Counted from the stretch's first letter, positions 1 through 9,955 are shown. The stretch is 64,000 nucleotides of DNA from Monoplex corrugatus (GCA_030674185.1 JAPXFY010000015.1:26161043-26225042); one strand, 5' to 3'. Numbers and translations are program-made. The notes: generated by a model not told the origin, from the letters alone.

Positions 1-170
1 ACGTACGCGTAAATTGGCAAGATACTTAGGCAAAGCTTTTTATATTAAAGAAATAGCTGTAACATGACTGATTAAATGTCAAATGTCATATGTGCGAAAA
101 ATATTCTTTGTAATGATTATGTCATATGTGATATCTTTTGATTCGCCCCTCTTGAATCTGGATCTGAATC

Positions 171-241
171 TCTGTCTGTCTGTCTGTCTGTCTTCTGTCT
201 GTCTGTCTGTCTGTCTGTCCTGTCTGTCTGTCTGTCTTCTG

Positions 242-304
<63 letters not shown>
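171..304. repeat. Compound (TGTC)n/(TC)n microsatellite
   Basis: A run of TGTC units passes into about 30 TC dinucleotides. The right edge abuts a retrotransposon coding fragment directly, so the array sits at the 5' truncation point of that LINE copy. Short ORFs across it are low-complexity Leu/Ser/Cys translations. Confidence 0.97.
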
Positions 305-308
<4 letters not shown>

Positions 309-645
309 GATTTGCTCTGTCCCTTATGTATGCAAGTTGAAGAAGACGAAATACATTTTGTCCTGTGTAGTCCAGTATTAGATGAAATCCGTCGAAGATT
401 TATCCCTCAAAAGTATTATAGATACCCAAATAAGTTTAAATTGTGCTTGTTAATGTGTTCAGCTCGTTTCGATTATATCAAGAATTTTGGTTTGTTCCTG
501 CTTAGAGCAGCTAAAATCAGGGAAATTGCTTTATCGTAATGTACAGTTCATTTTGTTGTTGATTGTTAATCCTATGTGATATGCTATCTGATTAGTTCAT
601 TATATTTACAAGCACCCCTTCGGTAGGGGCTACGGCTTTTTTTTT
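305..645 (+). pseudogene. LINE-A: C-terminal end of a non-LTR retrotransposon polyprotein, 5'-truncated
   Basis: An open frame runs to the stop at 539 and reads DLLCPLC, then EEDEIHFVLC, then an Ile/Arg/Tyr-rich tail. A CPLC motif, an acidic EDE-HF motif and a downstream Cys form the putative zinc-binding C-terminus that follows reverse transcriptase in many invertebrate LINEs. The same motif order recurs at 45115 in this window, so both belong to one family, which I call LINE-A. After the stop comes about 60 bp of AT-rich 3' UTR and a short hairpin-like CCCCTTCGGTAGGGG segment (614-628) that recurs in other LINE-A 3' ends. No endonuclease or RT core is present: this is a dead 5'-truncated insertion. 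The clade is not certain from this short piece. Confidence 0.75.
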
Positions 646-665
646 TATAAAATTCTGAAGTCTGG

Positions 666-688
666 ACTCTCTCTCTTTCTCTCTCTCT

Positions 689-770
<82 letters not shown>
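666..770. repeat. (TC)n microsatellite
   Basis: About 100 bp of nearly pure TC with a few T or G interruptions, immediately downstream of the LINE-A 3' end. Confidence 0.97.
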
Positions 771-773
<3 letters not shown>

Positions 774-1160
774 TCTGAACGCCCTCTCGCTTTCTCTCTG
801 ATTAATAATTGATGTATTCCTGTGCGTATGTCAAGCAATCACAGGACATGTGTAAACACGTATGAGGGTTTGTGGTATGGTAGTGTAAAGAGACGCTCCA
901 CATGCTGTAAAGAGAGACTGGTCGTTAAAACACCGGCAATGAAAAGAGACAGTTGCGTCGGTCATAAAACCGAGTGAACATACACACACACAACAACAAA
1001 AAGAAAAAAGAAAAAAAGAAGAAGAAGAAGAAGAAGAGTGCACATATATAGCGTACAGAGGCGCCCAATCGGCCTCAAAGAATGACAAACACTTCAGTCA
1101 TGTAACCTCATTGACACTGGCCTACCTTCTTGGGAATAGGGGACCAGGAAAGAAAAGAAG
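771..1160. other. No recognisable feature
   Basis: Mixed-composition sequence with one (GAA)n run at 1018-1036. I see no coding signal and no match to other repeats in the window. Confidence 0.5.
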
Positions 1161-1161
1161 G

Positions 1162-1193
1162 TTAACACACACACACGCAACGCACACAACGCA

Positions 1194-1251
<58 letters not shown>

Positions 1252-1275
1252 AACAAAAAACACGTGCCCGCGCGC

Positions 1276-1306
<31 letters not shown>

Positions 1307-1462
1307 ACAGACAGATAGACAGACAGACAGAGACAGACAAGACATAGAGAAGACACAGACAGACAGACAGAGTGAGAGTGAGAGAGAGTGTGTGCGTGTG
1401 TGTGTGCATGTGTGTGTATGAGTGTGTGTGTATGTGTGTGTGTGTGTGAGAGAGAGAGAGAC
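1162..1462. repeat. Compound microsatellite: (CA)n/(CGCA)n, (GA)n/(CAGA)n, (TG)n
   Basis: Three adjacent blocks: CA and CGCA units to 1246, GA and CAGA units at 1274-1370, TG units at 1378-1460. Overlapping ORFs on both strands are low-complexity artefacts. Confidence 0.97.
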
Positions 1463-1494
1463 AGACCAGAGACAGAAAGAAGTAACAAAAACAT

Positions 1495-1875
1495 GTTCAA
1501 GCCATTCTAACGATCTCCCTCTTTATGCAAATTTCAATCCAAAAAAAATTCCCAAGTTTTGTAATTCTCAAGTTCAGTGTGACGTTGAAGAAAGTCCAGT
1601 TGAAACAAATAAACAAACAAAACAAAACAAAAACACAAAAAACAAAACAACCAGACGCTAACACGAGGAAAGCGGCAGCACGTCACAACAGTGAAAACAT
1701 TGGAATACTGTGAGAAATGTCCAAAACAAAGTGTTGTACTGTTTTCGGTCAGTCTGTCCTTGACCTTGACACTCATGTATTTTCGACCCCTCAACAGTCA
1801 ACTCCACTGACCACACTTTGGTAAAGATCTATCCACAACAGCTGAGAAAATCTTGTTAACACATTTTGGTGTCAC
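1495..1875 (+). repeat. Dispersed repeat R1, most complete copy, ending in a (CA)n core
   Basis: The left end begins CAAGCCATTCTAACGATC. The body contains a GTGACGTTGAAGAAAGTCC block, a CCTTGACCTTGACACT block and finally CTTGTTAACACATTTTGGTG, which leads straight into CACACA repeats. The same blocks in the same order occur around 5725-6470, 7040-7185, 23005-23245 and 31160-31435, and in inverted orientation near 59420 and 60885. This is therefore an interspersed element with an internal microsatellite. No TIR, TSD or coding capacity was found, and its class is unknown. Confidence 0.75.
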
Positions 1876-1973
1876 ACACACACACATGCACACACAAACA
1901 TGCCCACCCACGCACACACACATGCACACATACCAGCACCACCGTTATCTGGATGATATCAAGTGATTTCTTT

Positions 1974-2305
1974 TTAAAAAAAAAAAAAAAAACTCGAAGA
2001 GAGGAAAAGGAGAACGAAATAAAGAAAACGAAAAATAGGAAGAGAAGGGGGAGGAAGGAGGGAGGGAGAGAAATAGGAACAAGAGAGAGACAGACAAAGA
2101 ACAGAGAGAGACAAAGAAGACAGACAGACAGGACAGACAGAGAGAGAGACAACAGACAGACAAGAGAGAGAGAGAAAGAGAGACAGACAGAGACAGAGAC
2201 GAGACAGAAGAAGAGACAGACAAGGGACAGAAGAAGAGACAAGAGAGAGAGAGAGAGAGAAAAGAGACAGAGAGAGAGAAGAGAGAGAAGGAGACAGAGA
2301 GAGAA
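1974..2305. repeat. Poly-A followed by a long homopurine (GA/CAGA/GGA) tract
   Basis: About 18 A residues, then more than 300 bp of almost pure purine on the + strand broken only by C in CAGA units. Such tracts can form triplex DNA. ORFs on both strands here are artefacts. Confidence 0.95.
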
Positions 2306-2484
2306 CGGTACACGCCAGGACAATCAGGGGATATAATTATGAAAAGTTGATACACTGTCACTTCCCTTGTGGTTTTTCAAAATAACAAAATTGCTAAGAC
2401 ATCTTTGATGTTTAATGTTAGATCTTTTTAAAATACTCAGTGTAATGGTCTATTAACTCGGTAAAAATTCATACTTGATTGGAC

Positions 2485-2930
2485 GTTTGAAATTTGTTCA
2501 ATAGAATTTATCACGCACAGACGCGCTTAACCCAAATCTACCAGCAATTTACAGGCAAACTCCTTAAGCCTGCGGAAAACCCTATACGGGGAGGGTAGAA
2601 TAGAAACTATGAAACACTAAGCTGACTAACTCAAGAATGATCCGGCAGCGAACAGCAGTTTATATGGACAGCAAACAGGCCAGTTTTTAAAGTGCAGATT
2701 GGAATTGAACTCGAGACAGATATCTTAACCCTTTGACTCCGCACCCCGTCCACCAGCATCCTGCATTGTCAACCATGCTAACAAAGAAAACACTTAACCT
2801 TTGACCCCCTGCAGGAAGCTGGTGGATAGGGTCAGAGAGTCAAAGGGTTAATTTTTTGCAGATGGTGGATATGGTGCGGGAGACAAAGGGTTAAGTCTGA
2901 GGCTCTATCAACACAGCCAATCAGCCCGTA
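2485..2930 (-). mobile_element. SINE-B copy 1 (tRNA-derived), interrupted by a MITE
   Basis: On the minus strand the promoter head lies at the high-coordinate end (about 2930), the body contains CTGGCCTGTTTGCTG and a GATTTGGGT block, and the 3' end is near 2485. The same order is seen at 5296-5567, 5800-6106, 11350-11535 and 46697-47255. A box-B-like TTCAATTCC lies in the head. The head is split at a TTAA by the MITE at 2729-2890, and removing the MITE plus one TTAA rejoins SINE sequence comparable to the 6060-6100 copy. The tRNA origin follows from A- and B-box-like motifs best seen in the 5296-5567 copy. Confidence 0.75.
2729..2890. mobile_element. TTAA-flanked nested palindromic MITE, copy 1 (piggyBac-like)
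   Basis: Flanked by TTAA at 2725-2728 and 2891-2894. The left end is CCCTTTGACTCCGCACCCC and the right end is the inverted match GGTGCGGGAGACAAAGGG. An inner, shorter inverted-repeat unit with its own TTAA borders (2794-2797 and 2848-2851) occupies the middle. TTAA target sites and CCC-starting ends are hallmarks of the piggyBac superfamily. No transposase is encoded. The element interrupts a SINE-B head. Confidence 0.85.
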
Positions 2931-2959
2931 TATAATAAAAACTGATTTTCAATCCCTGT

Positions 2960-3023
2960 GGCCCGTGTGAGGTTCAAATCCACGAGCCCTGCACGGTCCT
3001 GTGATCAGCTAACCACACGGGCC
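2960..3023 (-). pseudogene. tRNA-like sequence, 64 nt
   Basis: On the minus strand the ends GGCCCGT and ACGGGCC form a perfect 7-bp acceptor stem. GTGGTTAGCTGATCAC resembles a D arm with A box, and GTGGATTTGAACCTCAC resembles a T arm with a degenerate B box. At 64 nt it is too short for a canonical tRNA and the anticodon region cannot be folded convincingly. I read it as a decayed tRNA gene or an isolated SINE head. It lies about 30 bp upstream of the SINE-B head on the same strand. Confidence 0.45.
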
Positions 3024-3074
3024 ACTAACAACGTGTTGTGTACATACACGTCAACGTTCGTCTTCCTGTTATAA

Positions 3075-3196
3075 CGGACCTGAGGTTAACGTTTGGTGAC
3101 AATTCACAAATAACCACCTGAAAAAAAAAGTCTTTTGCTGACATATTTTGTTTACACCCATACACACATATACAATACTTACATACAATCCTTACA

Positions 3197-3236
<40 letters not shown>

Positions 3237-3310
3237 AATACATGAATAGACATTTAGCTGTTTGGATGCGAGTTGAGCATTTCGGTGCGCTCTGTCTGTC
3301 TGCCTGTCTA
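3075..3310 (+). repeat. Dispersed repeat R2, copy 1, with internal poly-C/(TC)n
   Basis: It starts near AACGTTTGGTGACAATTCAC, includes GCTGACATATTTTGTTTAC, passes through poly-C and (TC)n (3196-3234), then continues ACATTTAGCTGTTTGGATGC into TGTC repeats. The first half recurs at 4955-5075, again followed by (TC)n. The second half recurs inverted at 32396-32450, again beside a CAGA/GA array. The microsatellite is therefore internal to a dispersed element. Confidence 0.65.
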
Positions 3311-3440
3311 TCTGTCTGTCTCTCTCTCTCTCTCGATTTTACACTACTTGAAACAGTGCGAGAGATCCTCAAAATAACATAACCTTGTGATTTGTTGTCT
3401 CACGTGGAAATGAAGACAAAAAACGGCGGTCATGTTCATA

Positions 3441-3476
3441 CTCTCTCTCTCTCTCTTCTCACCCCCTCTCTCTCTA

Positions 3477-3560
<84 letters not shown>
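3441..3560. repeat. (TC)n then (CA)n microsatellites
   Basis: Short TC runs at 3441-3475 followed by about 40 CA units to 3560. Confidence 0.97.
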
Positions 3561-3567
<7 letters not shown>

Positions 3568-3569
3568 AA

Positions 3570-4041
3570 TATTTATGAATGTGACAAAATTGTGCGGACA
3601 CGATTTTCAAAATTCATTTTCTAAAAATCATCACTTTTTAGGGAAGGTGTATGATCAGCATGTTCACAGGAACTTCTGACAACAGTTGAATATTATGTTT
3701 TCCACATTTGTGACAACTGACCATTTACCCTTGATGTACGTCAAGATTCATTTCACACGAAGCCTTTTCAAGGTCACAGACCATCTGTATCTTCGTAATT
3801 ACACTGTCTTCAATAAAATAAAATAAAAAGTCAAAAATTCAAGGAATCGACTTTCCGTGCAAGCTGAAGAACAAAACTTGTTTTCTATGATTAGATGTAC
3901 CGGTAATGTTCTTTTTTAACATGTGTCGACTGGTGTGCAACAGTTTGGCCTCAGTAGTGAACACAATAGGCCTATCACCGCAGTATTACAAAACTATGGT
4001 TTGGAGCATCTTCCATTTCCGAGAAAAGCTGAGCTTTTAAG
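3570..4041. other. No recognisable feature
   Basis: AT-rich sequence with an (AAAAT)n stretch near 3815. There is no coding frame and no match elsewhere in the window that I could see. Confidence 0.5.
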
Positions 4042-4498
4042 AAATTGATACGTGCGACAACATCTCAAACCGAACCGGCCAGTGATATTTCGATTACACG
4101 GCAGACATCCTGCTTATGCATATATATATATATATATACGAGTATGAACTATGACCCGAGAGAACAGAGTCACATGATCGAAAACCAAAAACTAATATCC
4201 ACCACGTGCGTGGCATCATATCTCGAATGTATACATAGTTCGTCATATCTCCTGATAAGTCTGGAAGCGCCTCTTTCCCGTGTGGTTGCATCCGGTCTTT
4301 CCGACGGCTAGACCTGTCCAGCATTTTTTCGCTCCATTTCTTCAGCAGTTTTGTCCAGAGGGTCGGTAAAGAAGTGTTCAGCATGCCTCTTTCGATCATG
4401 CGACTCTGTTCCTTCATACATATGCATAAGCAAGATGGCTGCTGCATCAACCAATCACCGACCGGTTCGTTTGAGATGTAGCTGCATGTGAAATTGAT
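4042..4498. mobile_element. hAT-like MITE with perfect 8-bp target-site duplication
   Basis: The 441-bp body at 4050-4490 is flanked by AAATTGAT at 4042-4049 and again at 4491-4498. The ends are inverted: ACATCTCAAACCGAACCGG at the left, and CCGGTTCGTTTGAGATGT at the right. Similarity between the arms continues inward for over 100 bp, including CTTATGCATAT and an ACAGAGTC-CATGATCGAAA block. The left arm carries a (TA)n expansion. An 8-bp duplication with inverted ends fits hAT-type (less likely P-type) non-autonomous elements. ORFs inside (4045-4311 and 4094-4450) are not transposase-like. Confidence 0.85.
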
Positions 4499-4950
4499 TA
4501 ATACATAACCAGAGACATTAATTTTGTTCTAATACATATTTCGAAAAGCGCTTCTTCAAATTATTAATGAATTCATTTCATGCTCAGATTAAGAAAAAGA
4601 ATATTCACTCCGCTCTGATCTTCGTTTTTGAAAGCCAGACACGCTTTGTGTGACGTAAAAATAAACAAATACGTATGTAAACATCGTCGCCGTTTGGGGC
4701 TTTCACTTCAAAGCGAGACGACGAACCATAAACTGATTTTGTTTTGAAGATTTATGTCATTGCACTGTTTGAAGTGGTGTAAGATCTCGAACTTTTTTTG
4801 TTTATGAAAGTTTACAATTCATCAACAGTGCTATTTTTGTGTGTTTTGCTAATGAGAGACGGATGATGATCTCACTTTGACAGACTGAGGCGCTTTGATT
4901 CTCTATTTCTCAAGTTTACCTAAGTGTATATATATCTAGTTCTATTTTAC
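4499..4950. other. No recognisable feature
   Basis: AT-rich, apparently single-copy within the window. No ORF, TIR or tRNA-like promoter was seen. Confidence 0.5.
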
Positions 4951-4954
4951 CATT

Positions 4955-5182
<228 letters not shown>

Positions 5183-5295
5183 CCGATTTTTATCTCGCCA
5201 TGTTTGCATGAGTTTATCATTTTGTTGTTCGGAAAAGAATATAGGCCTATAGCTTAAGGTGGCATACTTGTGTTTTCTCTGGTTCATGTCAAACA

Positions 5296-5567
5296 TATTG
5301 GAGTTACCTCAAGAGGGATTCACAACGCTCGGACAACTCCGTATGCGCTCCACCCAAATCTGCTAGCAACTATCTGACATATCTCTGGCAAGGTCTGGCA
5401 AGGTCGTGGAAAGAGGAGAAGGGACCTATCAAACACTATGCTGACACCACCAGAACGATGGAAACCTTTAGATGGGCAGCGAACAGGCCAGCTTTTAATG
5501 TTGCGGGCTGGGATTGAACTCAAGATATCAGATATCGAGTCCATGGCTCTACCAAGTAGCCCGCGTT
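5296..5567 (-). mobile_element. SINE-B copy 2 (tRNA-derived), best-preserved head
   Basis: On the minus strand the head reads ACGCGGGCTACTTGGTAGAG, giving an A-box-like element at 5545-5559. TTGAGTTCAATCCCAGCCC (5506-5524) supplies a B-box-like element at tRNA-like spacing. The body follows (GGCCTGTTCGCTGCCCATC, ACCTTGCCAGA, AGATTTGGGTGGAGCGC) and the 3' end is GAATCCCTCTTGAGG. The element is about 270 bp. The 5' flank contains TACACGAACGTAGAAA, which is also found next to the neighbouring copy at 5800-6106. Confidence 0.8.
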
Positions 5568-5724
5568 AAACATAGAATTAATCCTGTATATTCGTAATGA
5601 GGAGTTCAATACGAAGGATTTTTCTACGTTCGTGTAGATCGAGAGAATAAAATGAATACCTCTGCCAATAAATATTAAAAGTATAGTCTTGGGAAAGACA
5701 AACAGAATAATAAACAAGATGGTC

Positions 5725-5794
5725 AAGCCATTCTAACAATTTCCCTTTTCATACAAATATCATTACAAACATTGCAGATTTGTACTTCTCAGGG
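5725..5794 (+). repeat. R1 repeat, left segment
   Basis: CAAGCCATTCTAACAATTTC followed by TTCATACAAAT and a CTTCTCAGGGTCACTGACA block matches the start of the R1 copy at 1495. The remainder of R1 resumes beyond the SINE-B at 5800-6106, so the SINE probably inserted into this R1 copy. Confidence 0.65.
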
Positions 5795-5799
5795 TCACT

Positions 5800-6106
5800 G
5801 ACACCTTGGAGTTTGGAGTTTGTTCAAGACGGATTCATCGCACTCAGACAATTCCATATGTGCTCCACCCAAATACGCCATCAATTATCTGGCAGACTCC
5901 CTAACCCTGCGCAAAACCCTATGCTTTGGCAAGGTCTTGAAAATGGGGAGGAGGGGAGGAAGGGACTTCAGAAACAGTAAGCTGACACCACCACAATGAT
6001 GGAACCATTAAGATGGGTAGGAAACAGACAAGTTTTTAATATTGCAGACTAGGTTGAAGTTAAGATACCAGATCTGGAGTCCACGGCGCTATCATAAGAA
6101 CCAGCC
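5800..6106 (-). mobile_element. SINE-B copy 3
   Basis: It matches copy 2 in order: GATTCATCGCACTCAGACAA, GCTCCACCCAAATACGCC, GCTGACACCACCA, then the degenerate tRNA-like head at 6050-6106. The B box is degraded (AGGTTGAAGTTAAG). It lies inside an interrupted R1 copy. Confidence 0.75.
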
Positions 6107-6199
6107 AGCCAGCTTTTCTACGTTCGTGTACATCGATAGAAGAGACCTTGAGACCTCTGAGACCTAGAAAAAGCGTCAGATGAAGAAAAACTGGATGAC

Positions 6200-6463
6200 T
6201 AGCAAGGACAATGCACAGACTGTCACAAAAGGGTAAATGGAGTGTTAACATTGTCATAAATTCTTGAGAAAGGAGTGTTTAGACACCTTCTTCCAAAAGT
6301 GTTGATTTTAGGTATTTGGGGGTCCGTATGAACTTGACCTTGGAGCCTCGACTTCCAAACTGATGTATTCGCAACTCTGCAACAGGTTGTGCACCTTGGA
6401 CACACGTTTACTATAAAGATCCACCCTGAAACAACTGTGAGACTATTGCTAACACATTTTTGT

Positions 6464-6540
<77 letters not shown>

Positions 6541-6640
6541 CACACACATACATACATACAAACATACAACTACACATACATTAATACATACATACATACA
6601 TACATACTACATACATACATACATATACACACATACAACA
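6200..6640 (+). repeat. R1 repeat, right segment, ending in (CA)n and (CATA)n
   Basis: GAAAGGAGTGTTTAGACACC, GTGTTGATTTTAGGTAT and GAACTTGACCTTGGAGCC parallel the R1 copy at 31330-31435. TATTGCTAACACATTTTTGT leads into about 37 CA units (6466-6540) and then CATA/TACA units to 6640. Confidence 0.7.
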
Positions 6641-7035
6641 CACCGTCTTTCTCTGATCGATATGAAGCAATCTCCCTTTCGTTAAGGAGTTGTTTATAAT
6701 TACTTCTTATCTGTGTAAACTGACTGAAAAAAAAAATTCAAATTGTCAGATTTGTCAAACGTTTGAAAACTTCTGATCTGAAATATTCTTGCTCATAAAA
6801 AAATCCGCATATTCAACTTTTCAAGGTCATTATGGTTTTAAAAGTTGGGTTTCTTTTTCCACCATAACACAACTTCGCAAATTATGAGGAAAATGGTAGA
6901 CGATCATGAAAACAGAACGATACTATTTTGAGAAGCTTCTGACAAAGTGCCCATTTTCCGGGGGGAAGTGGGGAGGTGGGAGGGGGTGTTACTGTGTTTA
7001 TTTGACATCGGCCTGCTCTTTTTCAAATTTATGCA
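6641..7035. other. No recognisable feature
   Basis: AT-rich sequence with a G-rich patch (GGGGGAAGTGGGGAGGTGGG) at 6960-6979. No gene signal. Confidence 0.5.
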
Positions 7036-7039
7036 TTTG

Positions 7040-7185
7040 CCATTCCTCAGCAAAATTGACATTTTTCATCTATATGTCCATCCAAAAGCGGCAGAGAAAA
7101 ACTTGCCAACACATTTTTTTGTGACAGACAGACATGACCTCTCTTCGGCTGATGTGAATAGTTCTCTCTTTTTCTTGATATGGCA
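7040..7185 (+). repeat. R1 repeat fragment with almost no microsatellite core
   Basis: ACTTGCCAACACATTTTTTT, then GTGACAGACAGACATGACC, then TTCGGCTGATGTGAATAG. This copy shows both flanks of the R1 core with only a short CAGA remnant between them, so it approximates the pre-expansion or contracted state. Confidence 0.65.
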
Positions 7186-7269
7186 TATTTAAAACAAAAA
7201 AAAGTTCATGCACAGACACTAGGGTACGAGAGCTGTCTGATTTAAAAGATAACTTTTCAATTTTCAGAA

Positions 7270-7745
7270 AATGCAAGCTTGCACGCACGAATTCACGTAT
7301 TCGTGCGCTCTCTTGTGAACGCACTCGTCAAGCAAACGCGGCAAGCACGCGCTGGCTATCGTCACACGCGCGCGCGTTCGGGTATCCTCCACCCCACCCC
7401 ACCCTCTCTCTCTCTCACTGTCCCCGGCCTCCCTCTCTCTGTCTCAGTTGAAGATAAAGTACTTACTATTTTATTGCCCCGCTTTAAAGAGTTAAAAACA
7501 ATTAAACGTAAGATCACAAATGAACAATTTTTGTGTTTGGTGTTTGTTGTTTGTGATCTTACGTTTACGCTTGACAAAGGCCAGTTGGCCGAAAATTTGC
7601 GCCTATCTTGTCTGGTTGTATTAAACACGCGTTTTGATTTTTTTCGGTTTTTTTTGTTTTTTTTTTGTTTTTTTGGTTTGTTTGTTTGTTTAATTGTTTT
7701 TTTTTCTGGTTCCTGTTTGCTTGAACGCGGGATTTCAATTTACGT
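7270..7745 (+). repeat. Dispersed repeat R3 (CAAAGGCC family) with internal hairpin
   Basis: GACAAAGGCCAGTTGGCCGA at 7574-7593 and the following GCGCCTATCTTGTCTGG and TTAAACACGCGTT blocks recur at 22540, 60168 and 63371, and inverted near 59770 and 62960. A perfect 17-bp inverted repeat (7504-7520 versus 7550-7566, AAACGTAAGATCACAAA) precedes it with a 29-nt loop. The tail is T-rich. No coding capacity is seen. In the 59.7 and 62.9 kb copies this sequence forms long inverted arms. Confidence 0.7.
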
Positions 7746-7809
7746 ACCAGTTTAATTCCATCCAATATCATGAAAATCCAGTTGTGTTTCAGTTGTCATT
7801 GCCTTTTTT

Positions 7810-8020
7810 CATCCAGAAATGAAGTTGTTACCAAGAAGCTTGCAACATTTCTATATCAATGTCATAAGAGACTTGGATATATTGCATCACAAATATAATC
7901 CATGTCTGATGTTCACTTGGTTGATTTCTTGTGCATTTATATATGCATTGTGTAGTATTTGTGGAAAATATTGTCAACACCCCTTCATAAGCGGCGGCCT
8001 ATTTGAATAAAATATCCATT
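7810..8020 (+). mobile_element. LINE-A 3' end fragment
   Basis: CACCCCTTCATAAGCGGCGG then CCTATTTGAATAAAATATCC matches the LINE-A 3' end at 45800-45850 (TTGAATAAAATATCCG) and the CCCCTTC motif at 614. No protein frame is preserved. Confidence 0.55.
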
Positions 8021-8259
8021 GTGCAGTGCCCTCCACCACCACCACCACCACCCTCTCTCTCCGCCCCTTCCCCCACCCCTCTTTATTATCCAAAGTGTTA
8101 AAAGGGGGCAGTGGATGAAATGCACTTCAATTTCTTATATCCTGCTTTAAGTAGTCTACAAAATTAATACATGTCACTGAAGTTCCAAAATTTCCAACCT
8201 AGTTTCGGCTTAGTTTGCTTCTAGCAGCAGAACAAGAGAAAGTAAAAAAAAAAACCACA

Positions 8260-8420
8260 ACTATTTAGCTACTTTACAGGCTTATTAAGCGTTTCACTTA
8301 CGATTTATTGCGATCTCATAGCGTTAGTTGTCCATGCCTTCGGTTGTGTTGTATCATGTACTTGTGCCCCTTGATTAGGGGCTATGACCATTGTATGAAT
8401 GATAAAAACAAATCTGAATG
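8260..8420 (+). mobile_element. LINE-A 3' end fragment
   Basis: GTGCCCCTTGATTAGGGGCT at 8365-8384 followed by ATGACCATTGTATGAATG resembles the hairpin-like 3' UTR motif at 614-632 and 46511-46530. It is non-coding and lies about 250 bp from a second LINE-A end on the same strand. Confidence 0.5.
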
Positions 8421-8579
8421 TCTGTCCGCAGTATATGCGTGTGTGGATAAAAAAAAAACTGATTTGCACATATTTTGTTTTAAACGATTAGCTGTGTACC
8501 ATTCGACTCGCCACTATGTGATGTAAATTTTTCAATATTTCCCGTCTGGTGTTGTGCTGCATATCATTATTGTTGTTTC

Positions 8580-8820
8580 TGCGACTCCTTCATTATATTT
8601 ATTTGTCTACCTATTTACGTATATACTTACTTATTTACTTACTAACTAATTTACTTATTTACTTAACCACTTACCTACACACCTATCTATTTCCTCTTTT
8701 CTTTCCTCGGAAATGAACGACAGACTGGCGAGGTTATGATAAAGAAACTATTATCTTCACTTTGTTGATAGAGAGCTGAGGCTTTGTACATTGACGAGAC
8801 GGGGGGGGGGGGGGGGGGGG
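8580..8820. repeat. TTAC/TTAT-rich low complexity and a 20-nt poly-G run
   Basis: Degenerate TTAC/CTAT units cover 8585-8690. An uninterrupted run of 20 G lies at 8801-8820, which could form G-quadruplexes and is prone to length error. Confidence 0.9.
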
Positions 8821-9480
8821 CTTTCTGTCATGTGAGACAAGTTTATACAGAACAGTTAGTTGTGTTGCGATTCAGACCTTTAATTGTTTATTCATTTACT
8901 TTATATAGATGTTCCTTTTTTTTGAAGATAAGATGCAGATACACATGTCATTTACAAATAACCAAGATTATTCCAATGAAAGGCTGATACAATACCAGTT
9001 TAAAATATAGATTAGGTAAAACAAAGGCTAGGTAGGGCCTCAGGACCTGGCCAGTTCATGGGTTTATGTGCAAGCTTAAGGCTTGTGCCGTGATCACCAT
9101 ACACATGGCACCTGTGATGGGGAGATCTTTCGGAGCGTGGAGACATCGTCTTGAGAAACTGAAACTGTTATTGTTGTTATTCAATGTTAAGCGTTTTCAT
9201 GCTCTCTCTCTCTCTCAATTTGGATCTCATCCATTGCATGGAATATTATGAAACTGAAACATCTATCATTATGTGTTTGCATTACATGTATTATGTACTT
9301 AATATGATATGAAAAAAATATCACATATTATTCATTTACTTTATATTATCGCCTATATTTTACGATTGTTTTCCGAATTCAGTCTCTGAATTCATGTACA
9401 TGCTCTTTCAATCCGATTCCTGTCTGGCATTTTGATATTCAGTTAATATAATTGAACAGTCTTTATTAAAAACAATTCTC
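8821..9480. other. No recognisable feature
   Basis: AT-rich with a short (TC)n at 9200-9215. No ORF beyond chance length. Confidence 0.5.
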
Positions 9481-9955
9481 TATCAACTTCCCACTATCGC
9501 AACCTGCACATACCTTACCTTACCTTATCCTATTTCATTTATTCTATTTGTTATATCCAATTTATTCTATTTATTGTAATCATTCTAGTCTGTCTTATCC
9601 TATGTTACTATCATTGTTGTTTTTATTATTGTAATTATCATTGTTATCGTTGTTGTTGTCATCACCATTTATTATTATTAATATTTATATCATCATCATC
9701 ATCATCATCCTTATTAGTAGTAGTGGCAGTATTTTGAGTGTCCCTTTTTATTACACGTTATTATGTATGTATGTATGTATGTATATATGTATGTATGTAT
9801 GTATGTGTGTTGTGTATATATGTATGTATGTATGTGTTTGTACATCTATACATATACACACACACATACATACATGCATACATATATACATTACATACAT
9901 TACATACATTTCATACATACATACATTTCATACATACATATATATATATATATGT
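9481..9955. repeat. AT-rich simple repeats: TTA, ATC, (TATG)n, (CATA)n, (TA)n
   Basis: ATC units near 9690-9710, TATG units at 9763-9840, then the complementary CATA units at 9850-9935 and TA at 9936-9953. Adjacent TATG and CATA blocks give an imperfect hairpin potential of about 90 bp per arm. Confidence 0.9.

Noticed and set aside
2960..3023. Functional tRNA gene
   Set aside because: A perfect 7-bp acceptor stem exists, but total length is 64 nt and no proper anticodon arm or consensus B box is present.
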